64,000 bases of DNA from Lunularia cruciata (lineage: Eukaryota > Streptophyta > Marchantiopsida > Lunulariales > Lunulariaceae): the NCBI GenBank assembly GCA_948567375.1, contig OX419755.1, positions 38,507,001 to 38,571,000 on the forward strand. Reading direction: 5' to 3'. The position numbers and the translations under genes are program-made. Of the stretch, positions 23,922 through 35,505 are shown in pieces (the stretch's first letter is position 1; each line of letters begins with the position of its first letter). The notes beneath the pieces were generated by a model. The model was given only the letters and a program-made list of their open reading frames with translations. It did no database searches and was not told the origin of the DNA.

Positions 23922-26900
23922 ATGGATAAAAGATTTCTGAGATGATAACAGAAACATTTACTATACTGGCTTGTCGTCCCATTAACCCCCATTTCACTGT
24001 TCAGCATATGTGACAGCTGAGGTCAAACTAGAGCTAATCCCGAGCGTGAACTTAACCAACTTGCGTCCACTCAATGTATGTAGTAACGATTGATAACAAC
24101 AACAAAGGCGTGAGATGGGCCTTTAGCTCATAGAATGTATATCATTGTAGGAGTTGAACCTCCAACGTGTATCTTGGGCAAAGGAAGTGCTATCTCACCA
24201 CGCGAGTTTACTACAAAAGCCGGTGTGAGAGCTTTCAGTTACTCCGAAGTGTAGCATGGTTAAGATGTTCCCCATGAAACTTTTGGAAGGCGAGGTGCTC
24301 TTTTCTGGGACTTACAAGATTTGGTCGGCCAAGTGACTTTGTGGAACCAATTCAGGAGCAGATTTTGCACTCGAACCACGACCCCAGAGAGCTACATGGT
24401 ATCTCTGTTGCCAACGTCTGAATATCGATATCAAAATTCGAGTTCTGCCGGAACAAGGCCTGGGAACAGACGAAACCCATATTTCTGACCTCACGGTGAC
24501 GAACCTTTTCCCTTTCTCGCCCAGTACCAGCATCCATTCTCAAATTCTTTGAGGTGTTGGATTGCGGCAGTCAAGTCACGTATTTTGTGTTTCTTCCCGC
24601 ACACGTAAAGTTTCTTGTATAGTTGGCAAGTGCTTTCTCGCACACATCTTCTCGACAGAACAGTCCAGTACTGAGGATTCATCCATCAAGTCCAAAAGCT
24701 GGTCATCGTACGGCGATTGCTCTATCATGATTCCAGCAGACGTGCCCATCTCATTTCAGTAAGCGCCCTTCTCCCATCAAGTAGAGCCTGAAATCAAGTA
24801 GCAACAGTACTAATTAGCAATCCGGTGTTAGAAAAACATTTACTTTTCTATCCGATCACACGAACTCCCCAAATGCAACCGTGCTACTTTCGACAGAGTA
24901 CCAGATACATAGCACAGTCTGCCCTGCCTACATGAATAGCTTCCGGAGTAACCAGATCTAGACACTTAAATAGAAAATACATTTAGATGGTAGAAATTTT
25001 AAATTATACCTTCAAAGGAATGTTTGACAAGGGAAAAGCAAGTACTTGACAGTACTTATTGACTAGAACCCAACTGAAAGTGGAATGTGCATTAGTTTCA
25101 ACTAACCTGGATTAGAGATGAAGGATGCAATGACTAGCTTTGCATAGGACCTCCTCTAAATTTGTATGATATTCTTGTGTGAAATATTCGGTAATGTAAC
25201 ATGTACACAATACCAATCCTTTTTCACATAAGAACTAAGTCTTCACAATTATATTTCTTTTGTGTCCATGAGAAATGATTACGCAGTTAGAGAGGGAATT
25301 ACTCAAACACAATTTTTAACTTTGCAAAAGCTTCTAAGCTTTACACATTTGGAGTCACTTGCCCTGTTCCCAAATAGAGAGCATTGAAATTTATACTTTT
25401 ATAGTGTTTATACATTTAGACAATATACTTTGAGACAGCGCAGACTCTATACACTTCTCTTCACGAGCCTCCTTGAGCTGAGCCAAAGGGGAACGTCAAA
25501 CATTGTCAAATTATCTAGCTCAATGTGGCCATAGGCAATGGAAACTATAGGCATCCATAGTTTGTACGGCCTTTGATTACCAACAACTAGAGTAGGAATA
25601 CTAATTCACTCGGTGGAAGAACTCATTTTGATGGACATAGATTGTGTGGTGTCACCTCCAAGAGTACCAATTGTCTAATTGTAGCACAAATACGTAATCA
25701 CTTGGTCTGCTCAACTATATGAAAATTAAAAGAAATTCATGTGCAAACTCTCCATGCTTGTTCGATGTATGTATCCCTTTGAAAGTCCTCCAACGATGGT
25801 CCAGAAACTAATATTGGCAACAATACTTTGAAAATATATTTGAAAGGTTCTAGTTGAATGAATGATATCTACTCCTAATGTTGTCAAGAAACCGAAACAT
25901 TAACAATTCTACATCTCAACCTTCAATCACACCATAGTGAATTCAAAGGAACATAGATTGCATCATGTTCATGATAGCGATTGACAAAATGCTCTATAAA
26001 AGATCGACTTTCATGTCAAGTTCAAGACTCCATTTTGTTGTATCTATCTATTCTATCTGGTTTTTAACTTAGCACCGGAGGTTTTTATCATAAGGGTAAC
26101 CGACCCATTCGCTACTAACTAAAATGATATAAATAATCTTGTATCGACATGAATGTAGAAACTCAATCAGTTTAGTAACGATAAGAATATCGAATCAAAT
26201 TTCCTTGCAGTAAAGATGGAAATGGAAACAATAGTTTTTACACCTGCGATGATTCCATGGAATAAGTTTTGATTTCAGGTAGAATTTCATGTAACTTCCT
26301 CTATTTGATATAGCGGGAGTGAAATTTATAGCTTATAGCTTGCGGATTCAAGCTGTATACTCTGAATTACTAGATTGTGTTATGGTGTTACTACCCAGGC
26401 AATGTTGACTTAGTAGTATAGCCAATCTTATAATGATATGAGTTAACCTTCACCCATGTTCCATTTCGTCGACCAATCCATCCATGTGCTTGAAACTAGC
26501 TCGATTCAATATATATGTTTCCTTTCCTTTGGTGTTTTCTATCCTTCGTGTTTTCTACGCGGTTGCCCTTTTTCCTTTCCTTTGGTGAGTTTTCATGAAC
26601 TTATGAAGATTAAGTTAAGATTTGATTTAATTAAGTTTTAACGTTCCAATTACGGTACTTGCGTGTAGTTCCAGGAGTACATATCGTACCAAATAAGGCG
26701 TAAAAGGTATAGGGCTCGGTTCCACGTGTCTTACTCGAGAGTCCACTTGTCATTGTGCTGGCTACGGCGTGTGGATGTATCATCTTATGCTTGACGGGGC
26801 TGCTGACCTTATGTGTGACTCGTCGTCTCGTGGAGTTAATGCTGAGAGTATGAATAGCACGGGAGACTAGCAGGTATGAATCGAGTTGAATTGACGTGAA

Positions 26901-27064
26901 GGGTGGTGAGAGAAGTTTAGAAAACCAGTGCGAATACTGCAAGTGGTGTTAGAAGACGGAATTTAGAAGATTAGTGCCAGTAGTGGAAATTGTGTCAGAA
27001 GATCAGAGAGAAATCCAGAAGATCAGTATCGACTACTGTAAGTTGAAGTAGGAATTTGGGAAGG
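23922..27064. other. Intergenic DNA, no supported gene
   Basis: This stretch holds a tRNA-like segment near 24.1 kb and otherwise only short open frames without recognisable domains. The last ~400 bp is the likely promoter and leader of the C2 gene. It contains imperfect repeats built on AGAAGATCAG-like units. Confidence 0.5.
24095..24215 (-). mobile_element. tRNA-derived (SINE-like) segment
   Basis: On the minus strand, a box-A-like GTGGTGAGATAGCAC (24187-24202) is followed by GGTTCAACTCC (24149-24160), which resembles box B. The spacing is that of a tRNA gene. The stems do not fold into an intact tRNA, so this looks like a SINE head or a decayed tRNA copy. Confidence 0.35.
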
Positions 27065-27871
27065 ATGGCGAGCACAGTGGAAGAGCGGACGATAGAGCTG
27101 AACATCGTTTCAGCTGAAGACCTGAAGAAGGTGAAGACTCTAGGCGAGCAACGTTGTTACGTTGTGGCTTACATCTACCGCAACGAGCAGAAAGCGACGA
27201 AGGCGGACAAGTCCGGAGGTCTGAATCCCGTCTGGAACGCAAAGCTTACACTGACGTGCGAGGAGCATCTGCTGCAGAGTCAAGGATCGTACATTACGGT
27301 GGAGATCCACAGTGAAGGAACTCTACGTAACAAATTGGTGGGAAGTGTAACGATTCCGCTCAATGAGGTTGCGAAAGAAGGCAAATCGGGAGGGCAGATT
27401 ATGGCTTTCCAACTGATGCGGCCATCAGGCAAAGTGAAAGGGACTTTGAACATGGCTGTGAAACTCGGAGAGTTGAAGACAGTCCAGCGCTATCGAAGCC
27501 AGCAAATGCCTTACGGCATGCAGCACCAGAGCCAATATCCTGCAGCGGCGTACTCATCTGCAGGTCCGACATATCATCCACCATTTGCTCCCCAAATGCA
27601 GCAATACGGCGGCTTTTCTCATATGCAGCAGCAACCTGGGATGTATGGCGGTGGTGGCTACGGTGGCTACGGTGTTCCGATGGGTGCCATGGGAGGGATG
27701 GGAGGTTATGGTGGTTACCCCCGTCAAAGACCTCGACGAGGTGGTGCGGGATTTGGGACAGGATTGCTTGGTGGTGCCCTTGGTGGAATGTTGTTAGGTG
27801 ATATGATGGATAATGATTGTGATGACTACGGTGGAGGAGACATGGACATGGGCGACATGGGAGGTGATTAA
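27065..27871 (+). CDS. C2-domain protein, SRC2-like, with a Gly/Tyr/Met-rich tail
   Basis: This is a single-exon gene of 268 residues. Residues ~9-137 form a C2 domain (IELNIVSAEDLKKV, YVVAYI, ADKSGGLNPVWNAKL, KLVGSVTIPLNEV, FQLMRPSGKVKGTLNMAVKLGE), as in plant SRC2 / cold-regulated C2 proteins that bind membranes or Ca2+. Residues ~150-268 are low-complexity. They include Gln/Pro/Tyr-rich sequence, GGGGYGGYG repeats, a hydrophobic Gly stretch (FGTGLLGGALGGMLLG) that may touch a membrane, and an acidic Asp/Gly/Met tail. This layout is usual for SRC2 relatives. I chose the ATG at 27065, just before the C2 fold begins. Its exact physiological role cannot be read from the sequence. Confidence 0.9.
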   Translation: MASTVEERTIELNIVSAEDLKKVKTLGEQRCYVVAYIYRNEQKATKADKSGGLNPVWNAKLTLTCEEHLLQSQGSYITVEIHSEGTLRNKLVGSVTIPLNEVAKEGKSGGQIMAFQLMRPSGKVKGTLNMAVKLGELKTVQRYRSQQMPYGMQHQSQYPAAAYSSAGPTYHPPFAPQMQQYGGFSHMQQQPGMYGGGGYGGYGVPMGAMGGMGGYGGYPRQRPRRGGAGFGTGLLGGALGGMLLGDMMDNDCDDYGGGDMDMGDMGGD

Positions 27872-28527
27872 ATTCCTCCACCCCACAAATAAAATGTCTT
27901 CACCTCAAACCACTCCACCACAAGACACTTGACGTGCCTATACCAGAATCAGTAGAGTTGAGTAAACGAACTATGTAACAGCGTCGCCCAAAATTCTTTT
28001 GAAAGTTCGACAACTCAGGCAGAAACGGAGTATGTCGAGTCCTAATTCAGGGGACCTTCATACCGTGCAAACGGAGGGATCTTTTACTGGAGGAGTGTTT
28101 CCATCGTACTCGGAGATACCTTTCCAGAGCGCTCTTGCCGATTCAATAGATGGTTGTACTCAGGGGTGCTGTTAGGTAGCAATCGGCTTCCCAAACCGAC
28201 CCTTCAGGCTAGTAGAGAGAGATCTCTGTATACATGAAAGCATGTGTCACACGATACACTCCAGATACATGACCCTGAGTCGCACAAGCCGACTCTCATT
28301 TGTTTGATTTGATCTCAAGGATCTTACCTTAAGAAAATGTCTTTTACAATATGGATGAAGCCCCTGCAGCTCTCTTGATGATGTTAATAACGTTCACCAT
28401 AGGGTGGTGGACCCACCAAAAGGTCGTTGCACCCACCATAACCAGAGTACGAGAGATAGGTGGTGCAAAAGGTCGTGGCGTCGTAATGCAAAATGAGAAC
28501 TTCATGTACAGAATCATATTGTAGTAG

Positions 28528-28697
28528 CACAGAATGATGATGTGATGAGAAAACAACATTCTATTTTGTTATGTGAAACTAATCTTCACACTGACTCTTT
28601 TTAAATGATTGACACAGAATGATGATGTGATGAGAAAACAACATTCCATTCTGCTATGTAAAACTTAATCTTCACACTAACTCTTCTTAAATGATAC
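28528..28697. repeat. 85-bp tandem duplication
   Basis: Two adjacent copies (28528-28612 and 28613-28697) begin CACAGAATGATGATGTGATG and differ by a few substitutions and small indels. Confidence 0.85.
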
Positions 28698-29926
28698 AGA
28701 CTTGACAATACGCCGCACGATCATCGTCGTGACTATGTTTTTCACTTGTTCGAGTTAGGGTGTGCCATTAAAAGGAAATTAACACAGAACGTTCCTCCCG
28801 TGAGACATAGTTCTTCTCCACCAGAATTCTGACTAGTGTACAATTTCCACTACAGCAGGTAATGTTAGATCCAGTTGCTCCAAGAGGCTGTGATCTTACC
28901 ATAGTCCTTTGTTCTCTCACTCAAAAGTACAACAATTCCATTCAAACTGGGGAGCTATCTCCATAGAGGCACCTGCACGTCTTCAGTGGAAGAAAGTGCG
29001 TGCCTCCACGAATTCTTCTGTTCAACTTTGTCATCCAGAAGAATAAATCACGACACGATGGGTGTAATTAGTCAGAAGCCCCCGTCGTTATGTATGAAAG
29101 CTGGAATCCCTTCAGAAACTATATTTCCTTGCAATTCACAGAATTAAGGTTCATGGTAATCCATGACCCTTCATCATTCAGCTGAGACACGAATTATGTA
29201 AGATGACATGGAGTAATTCGTCGGCGCGACATGTGAATTCCGTCCATCCATGATACAGGGCCACACCAGAGTTTTACAGTACAGTACAGTCCGGTACTTG
29301 AAAGGCCTCGACATGATGTTCTAGTAAATAGAATGACATTTAGTTAAGTGTGAATCTTCTTCCGTCGCTTCGCCTGCGATAGATGGTCGAGAGATGCCGC
29401 TTCAAACTAATGGCCATTGTTTTCTTTTCTGTCCGCTCGAGCACCCATTCATCTAAGAGCTAATTCCACTGTAGAGGGAATTTGAGTAGAAGCTCGTTTG
29501 ATTCGAGCTTTCAACCAGGTCAGTTCAGTTGCTTACATAAAACTTAGTACCTGTTGCAGCACTGGGTCCGGGTCGTTGAGTATGTTTGATAAAGGAATTT
29601 GGTACCCTCGGTCTGTCTTCGCCTTCTTTTGAAGGTCGATATCACTCACGGGGAGACAAATTTTCCGTGGGGGACCAATAGACAGACGAGATTCAATTCC
29701 TCAACTACAATTATGTTTCATTGGTCTTCCCTCCGACTTCGTCAGGCCATATTTTAGTTCAGGTCATAGTAGTCACCACCAAAGAGAGCCAAACGCTCCA
29801 CTCCGAGCGCAAATAATGACGCGCAGGTCCATCATTATGTCTATTACACAGGTGCATCACCTGTAAATAGCTTAACATTCGAGAAGTGATCTGGTAATGG
29901 CGGGGGAGAGTAAGTCTTCTCTTTTT

Positions 29927-29932
29927 CACGTG
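29927..29932 (+). promoter_or_regulatory. G-box / ABRE-like CACGTG upstream of the kinase
   Basis: A CACGTG core lies about 60 bp before the kinase ATG and is followed closely by a second ACGT (TTCACGTCC). Such elements often mediate abscisic-acid or light responses in plants. Here function is only inferred. Confidence 0.35.
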
Positions 29933-29994
29933 TTCACGTCCGGTACTACTCCTTCCAGAAGGTATTAAGGGGTCGCGGGTTTCAAAAGACAGAC

Positions 29995-30990
29995 ATGGCT
30001 CCTCCAGTACCTGGAACCAAGAAGTGGACTCGGGGTCCCAAGATTGGCGAAGGGAAATTCGCTACAGTTTTCCTAGCGAGCAACGAGCAAAACGGAAAGA
30101 AGTTCGCTGTAAAATCAGCAGACAAGTCCAACTTGGAAACAAGGTTGGCCCTGGAGAACGAGAGAAAGCTGTTGAAGGACAGCAAATCCCCATATATTGT
30201 CAAGTATCTTGGGTGCGACATGACCGACAAGGTGAGAGAATTGGAAAATATTAACACATTTAACCTCTTGCTAGAATTGGTGCCGAAGGGCAGTATCTTC
30301 GACCAAATACGAAATACGCCAACGCCCGAAGGCTTCTTGCCTGAGGAGATTGTTGCGGCCTACACACGAGACATTTTAAAAGGACTTTCATATCTTCATT
30401 CCAAAGGAATCGTGCACGGCGATATCAGGGCTGCAAATTGCTTGGTCGGTAAGGAGAACATCAAACTCTGTGACCTAGGATCCGGGAAGAAAGTAGTTGA
30501 TGGTGACTTGCCACTGGAGCCCAAGAAAGGAGAGCATATGAAGAATCGTATCTTCACCGCAGGTACACCCGGTTGGCAGGCCCCAGAAGTTTTAGAAGAA
30601 ACGGAACAAGGCCCTCCATCAGACATCTACTCTCTGGGTTGCACTGTCGTAGAAATGTGCACCGGCAAACCACCGTCACTGCAACCCGTTTACGAATCTC
30701 TAGCTCCGACAGACCAGGTCAATCCAGAGACCGGACTTCCGATCATATGCCACGATATTCCTCAGACATTCTCCAACGAATGCAGAGACTTCGTCGACGA
30801 ATGCTTAGCACCCGACCCTTTCGATCGTCCCGATTCCGACGAGCTTCTCAAACATGTCTGGTTTTCGTCCCGCCCCTGCCCTTACCCTACCGAGCGCTTA
30901 CCACCGCCACCACCTCCTCCTCGTCCTCCCTCTCCTCCTCCTGATGGCGTTTTCACCCGATGCAGCAAAGCTTTCGGTTGTAAGTGCTGA
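29995..30990 (+). CDS. MAPKKK-like (STE11-type) protein kinase, non-RD, proline-rich tail
   Basis: This is a single-exon gene of 331 residues with a nearly full-length kinase domain (~12-300). The glycine loop is GEGKFATVF (18-26), and the ATP-binding Lys40 is in FAVKS. The catalytic loop is HGDIRAANCL with Asp143 and Asn148. The metal-binding motif is DLG (160-162) in place of DFG. The activation segment ends GTPGWQAPE (190-198), followed by DIYSLGCTVVEM. The catalytic loop has Gly where RD kinases have Arg, as in several plant MAPKKKs with variant HxD loops. Lys, Asp and Asn are retained, so catalysis is plausible. The tail has a proline run (about 309-323) and ends with Cys-Lys-Cys. It most resembles the small intronless stress-responsive plant MAPKKKs. 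The partner MAPKK is unknown. Confidence 0.9.
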   Translation: MAPPVPGTKKWTRGPKIGEGKFATVFLASNEQNGKKFAVKSADKSNLETRLALENERKLLKDSKSPYIVKYLGCDMTDKVRELENINTFNLLLELVPKGSIFDQIRNTPTPEGFLPEEIVAAYTRDILKGLSYLHSKGIVHGDIRAANCLVGKENIKLCDLGSGKKVVDGDLPLEPKKGEHMKNRIFTAGTPGWQAPEVLEETEQGPPSDIYSLGCTVVEMCTGKPPSLQPVYESLAPTDQVNPETGLPIICHDIPQTFSNECRDFVDECLAPDPFDRPDSDELLKHVWFSSRPCPYPTERLPPPPPPPRPPSPPPDGVFTRCSKAFGCKC

Positions 30991-31639
30991 TCATCCATCC
31001 TCGTGGGCGCATCCGAATAAGACCGATGCATCATCCTGATTTCATTGCAAGGTACCAATCGTGCACACCCATGTTGCCTCCGACTCCCTAATTCCCCGAT
31101 TTCTCGAACAGGTCCAGAGGGTTCCTCGACGAGAGGTTCCCGCGGCACGAGACCACAAGTACCTCTGGTCGTGGGATCGATACCGGGGGCACACCATTTT
31201 TGCAGAGAGCGCATTTTCTCTCGATTATTTCCTACGTGTGGAAGTGAGTATGTTTGTCCCATCAATGTAGGCATGACTTAGATACATCCATATTACTACA
31301 CATTTTCTCTCGATTATTTCCTACGTGTGGAAGTGAGTATGTTTGTCCCATCAATGTAGGCATGACTTAGATACATCCATATTACTACACATGGGTTAGT
31401 TTGAAAGATACTTTCATACACAAATGTTATCCAAACCCATATGATATGTAAGACTAAGAGTTGTATTGTTCTTTCTTCAACTTGCACACCGTGTTCTATT
31501 TCTTGAGTCATCCATGGAGGAATGCTAAAAAAATACCAATCAATGAAGCACTGAAACAATGAAATATAAAGCCCAAAAGACCCAAAGAGTCAAAAGGCCG
31601 AAAACACAATACAAAACACATGAAAGGTGAACCTAGGCA
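30991..31639. other. Kinase 3' flank
   Basis: This is the 3' UTR and intergenic DNA. It contains an 89-bp tandem duplication (31212-31389). No gene is supported. Confidence 0.5.
31212..31389. repeat. Exact 89-bp tandem duplication
   Basis: Copies 31212-31300 and 31301-31389 look identical by eye, so the duplication is recent. It lies ~220 bp after the kinase stop codon, possibly in the 3' UTR. Confidence 0.9.
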
Positions 31640-32404
31640 AGGGCCTAGTGCATCTGACCAATCTGTAACAAATTGGTCCGATATAAACTAACTTCGGTCA
31701 TGTATTTCCCTAACGCTAAAGCTTCAACCTGTAAGAGAGTAGAGAAATCATTACAAGTAATCTGATGTCTAACTCTGATCAGCATGTAACAAGGGCAATC
31801 AATAAACACATGATGCTCATCCTCAACTTTGCTCATAATACACAATTTGCAAAGTCGCATGGAGTGCTCTATCTGCTGCCAACGTCCTTGTTCTACTTCT
31901 AGTCTATGAGAACTAGTTCTATACTGAGCGATAACATGTCTAAGTGAAGTAGAAATCCTAGCCAAGAGATAATCTTGCTCACAATACACCAACATAGGAT
32001 TTACAAACTACTGATAGAACACCATCTTGGTACCGGGCTGTTGCCATAGGCGAAGTAAGAACTGCTCCTTGATCACTTCTCGTAGTGCAATAGGCTCCAA
32101 TCTCCAATGTCGCTCAGAGACATTCCTCCTGGTGGCCCATGCAATAAGATCTGTATACCAACCGACAGATAGAGTGACACAAAAAGCTTGGTAGGGAAGT
32201 CTCTCATGCTCCATGGACCTCACCTTAGTGGCATATGTGATAGCTAAAAACAAAGCTTCAGCCTCAAGAGGCAAAAACCCTCTTTCAACAAGCAGCAATA
32301 CATAGGGAGTTTGAGTCCTTGCCCCAAGTTCATCACACAAAAACAATTTCTGAACTTTCTCAAGCTTAGCAATTAATCTAGTGTATTGTAAGAAACGACC
32401 AAGC
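31640..32404 (-). pseudogene. Non-LTR (LINE) retrotransposon fragment, 3' end of pol
   Basis: The minus strand encodes two adjacent pieces, 32406-32008 and 31995-31645. The second resembles the C-terminal zinc-binding part of LINE reverse transcriptases (HRLEVEQGRW, CKLCIMSKVEDEHHVFIDCPCY). The first resembles the preceding LINE region (GARTQTPYVLLLVERGFLPLEAEAL). They are separated by a stop. The fragment is 5'-truncated, and the TIR element abuts it at ~32405. Confidence 0.65.
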
Positions 32405-33435
32405 ATTTTACTAAATCAACCTACCCTACAGCAGCAGGCAAGTCACCGGTCTATTGTAGGGTATCAAAAAAATCAAAGGGAATCTTGGTACTATCGCGAC
32501 AATGCCCTATGACTAGGTCACGGCTACGAAGAGTAATAGTGTGTGAATTAAATTGGAATGTCTGTCTTGAATTACAACCATCTCGTCACTATGAAATGCA
32601 ACTCAGACCTCATATACTTTGCTTCTGTTCACAAATACCTCTATTCACACAGATCTTTGTTCACACCGACCTCTCTATAACTCCATTGAACACCTCTATT
32701 CACGTAGGTATATGTTTACACATGCCTTTATGTAATCGCATTTGCCATGTGAAAACATGATTCTACTTCTGTTGCTTAGTTGCATAAGAAAAAGTGAGAA
32801 ATTCTAAATTATCATGTTTTAGATATCAAGTAATAAAACAGACATAGTGTAATTAAGTGACATCTTAGAAATCCTACTTATTTCAGAAATAGACATACGT
32901 TGGAAAACATGATTTCACAAGTATCCACTTGACTTCAAACCCAACCACATTCTCCTTGAACTGACCTTGAATTCTTACATTTAGACTGACTAGATGAATT
33001 TCCACTCCCACACTACTCCTCCAGGTTGTGGGTTCTGTTTACACATGCCTTTATGTAATTGCATTCTCCATGTGAAAACATGGTTCTACTTCTGTTGCTT
33101 AGTTGCTTAAGAAGAAGTGAGAAATTCTAAATTATCATGTTTTAGATATCAAGTAATGAAACAGACATAGTGTAATTAAGTGACATCTTAGAAATCCTAC
33201 TTATTTCACAAATAGAATGTGCTTAGGAATTCCTGTACTTAGGAATTTGCTTCGTGGCCGTGACCTAGTCATAGTGCTCTTGCACCACTTCTCACAAGTT
33301 GTAGATTCTATTTACTCAAGAATTTTCGTCATAACCATAATTGTGACATTACCCAGATTCCCTTTGATACCCTTCAATAGATTGGTGACTCACCTATTGT
33401 AAGGTAGGATGCATCAATTTAGTACAAAAATTTTC
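32405..33435. mobile_element. Non-autonomous DNA element with imperfect terminal inverted repeats
   Basis: The left end (32405-32535) and the reverse complement of the right end (33230-33435) share TACTAAAT, CCTACC(C/T)TACA, GTCACC..TCTATTG.AGGGTATC and CTATGACTAGGTCACGGC, in the same order. The interior has no coding capacity and contains a ~180-bp direct repeat. This is typical of a MITE-like or deleted DNA transposon. The superfamily and exact target duplication are not resolved. Confidence 0.6.
32714..33217. repeat. Pair of ~180-bp direct repeats inside the TIR element
   Basis: 32714-32893 and 33037-33217 are near-identical (offset 323 bp). Both begin GTTTACACATGCCTTTATG. Confidence 0.85.
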
Positions 33436-33869
33436 ATGTGTATATATATCATAACACAACATACACTATAGAAGCACAACGCATGCCAAAGTATACACAA
33501 ACTCTAAAATGCCACAAAATAATCAATCTATCTCCAACTCAACTCAAATCTAAAATCAGTCACACTCAACTCAATCTTGCAAACAAACAAGCTCCAATTA
33601 CATGTTAAAACAACAAAGTGGCTCCAATAGGGTGGATGGAATTTATGGACCACTAAATCCATTTCTGCCAAACCATTAGGATTTTTGTGTCCATGTACTA
33701 CCCAAGCATTCACTCAATTCATCATCTCATGCTTTGAGCAAAATTATCTGAATGTGATCACCTTGTCCGATGAACCCTTGGTACTTCTGATTGTAACTTA
33801 TGAAAAATGGTGAACATGTTGCATCTATGTGTTAACTTAGATCAACTATAGGTAGTTTGATAGAATAGT

Positions 33870-34311
33870 GGTCATGGCGGCAATGCTTGAGGTTATCATT
33901 GCCATGCAACAACAAATCAAGCAACTTACTTGATTGTTGGAAGAATGAGATCATCAACAACAAGATCATGTAGAGAGAGCACCATTTTGAGAAGGAGAAG
34001 AGCAAATCCAATTTCCAAAGCCCAAGGTATTTGAAAGCAAGAATCTCTGAGTGTAATAGAGAATTTTGTGTTTGACTCCGAACGTTATTTTGAAACTACA
34101 AATCTTCAAGATGAACAAAAATAGATTCTCTTGGCTTCCAACAAATTGGATGGAGTAGCAAAGCTATGGTGGTGGTTCCGAGTGGAGCAAGCTGAACAAC
34201 AAGTTGTTGCACCAATCTTGACATGGGCAAAATTCAAGAGTGCAATAATTCATCTATTCCAAGCTATAAATGCCACTCGAGTTGTACAAGATAGGTTGGT
34301 AGAGTTGAAGT
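33870..34311 (+). pseudogene. Element A: Ty3/gypsy gag fragment
   Basis: The piece LASNKLDGVAKLWWWF...ILTWAKFKSAI...FQ is characteristic of the plant Retrotrans_gag domain. It carries upstream TAG/TGA stops and ends abruptly at 34311, where element B begins with TGTCA. The rest of A is not found within the window, as expected if it lies beyond the nested insertions. Confidence 0.65.
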
Positions 34312-35222
34312 TGTCATGTCATTTGTAGCTTCGCATCTAGATTACTCGGATATTGGAGTAGTAATGATAGTAGTTAGAGGTATTTTGGCAATTACTCATA
34401 GACTACTTTTTGGTGGTCAAATTTTTTGTTATGGATACTGACTACATGGTGGGGCCCACCGCCACTTGCACCGTTCACACCGTTGGGTGTGCCATCAACA
34501 GGACCATTGGGATGAGAGTAAGGTCAAAATCAAGAGTATACCTTGGAAGTGCAGCTCTAGAGAGTTCACTTCTTTGTTGTTGAGCCTTCAAGTTCGTGGC
34601 TAGAGTGGATAGAAAGCCGATGAGCATCACATGGAGTGGGTGTGGCTTGATTGTAATCAGTGCCTAGTTGTTGGTAGATTATTGAGTGACAGATCAAGTA
34701 TTGATCTTATTGAGTGTGATTTGAGTTGTGTGGACAAACTGATTACAACAAAGAAGTGAGAGTTAGGAAGAAATCTAGTGCATGAGATGAGGGTGGTGGT
34801 GGTATCTCCAAGCCCGGTGTATTGTGGTACCTTGATTCTGATTCTCCTAAGAGTGATTGTGCGCAAAAGTGCTAGCTAAATTGGGAGCCAAACAGAGTAG
34901 ATTTTAAGCGGTAGTTGTGATTTTGAGCTCAAGAGGTGAAAACAAGACCAATCTAGTGCGAATTGAGCTCAAAAAGTGAAATTGAATGTGGAATTGGGAA
35001 CCCATTCTCGCAAATTAGAGATTTGAAGATCCTCATCTTTCCAATTTGGCTTGATTGAAGAGTTAGCAGAGGATTTGGTGGTCAACCAACCTTAGAGATT
35101 ATGTTAGATTTTTTGTCAGATTTTGTGAAAGGTTTACGCCAAATTTTGGTGAGAAGAATTTTGATCCTATTCTTGGTGATCCTCAAAGCTCAAGAAGTAG
35201 ATAGGTACTCCGCTTATGTCAA
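34312..35222 (+). repeat. Element B 5' LTR
   Basis: It starts TGTCATGTCATTTG and follows the E LTR along its length. It lacks the ~345-bp tRNA-derived insertion present in E and is heavily C-to-T substituted relative to E. Confidence 0.7.
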
Positions 35223-35230
35223 ATGCCAAA

Positions 35231-35246
35231 TGGTGGCAGAGTCAGT
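35231..35246 (+). other. Element B primer-binding-site candidate
   Basis: TGGTGGCAGAGTCAGT is conserved with element E at 47008. It resembles the initiator tRNA-Met site TGGTATCAGAGCCAGG at 12 of 16 positions. Confidence 0.5.
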
Positions 35247-35505
35247 CCAATGTTGATTTATGAGATAAAGGGTTTAGCCTTCTTGTTATTAGAGTGTTGG
35301 TGCTCTAGTGTGCTCTTGGTAGTGAGGCTGGAGTGATGACAAGTCAGACGACCTGTGTTTCTCTCCGGTGAGGCAAGAATTAATGACTTGTACATCGTGA
35401 GAGTGCGTATTTGTGATGGTAGGTTATAGGTTGCTCTTTCCCCTAGTGTAGTTGTCATAGTTAGAGCTACATAGTCCGCACATAGCTACATAGTCCGCAC
35501 TGTTG

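Larger units (their letters stand above)
27872..29994. other. Intergenic DNA between the C2 and kinase genes
   Basis: No gene is supported. It includes an 85-bp tandem duplication at 28528-28697 and the kinase promoter, with a CACGTG element near its 3' end. Confidence 0.5.

Noticed and set aside
24312-24762. Small overlapping genes on both strands
   Set aside because: Short frames, no start context, no recognisable domain, and mutually exclusive overlaps.
30573-31281. Additional plus- and minus-strand genes overlapping the kinase end
   Set aside because: They are shadow frames of the kinase coding sequence and its proline codons, with no independent domain.
32500-33220. CRISPR-like or satellite array
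   Set aside because: There are only two direct repeats, which are long and part of a TIR element. No CRISPR array is expected or seen in this plant nuclear DNA.
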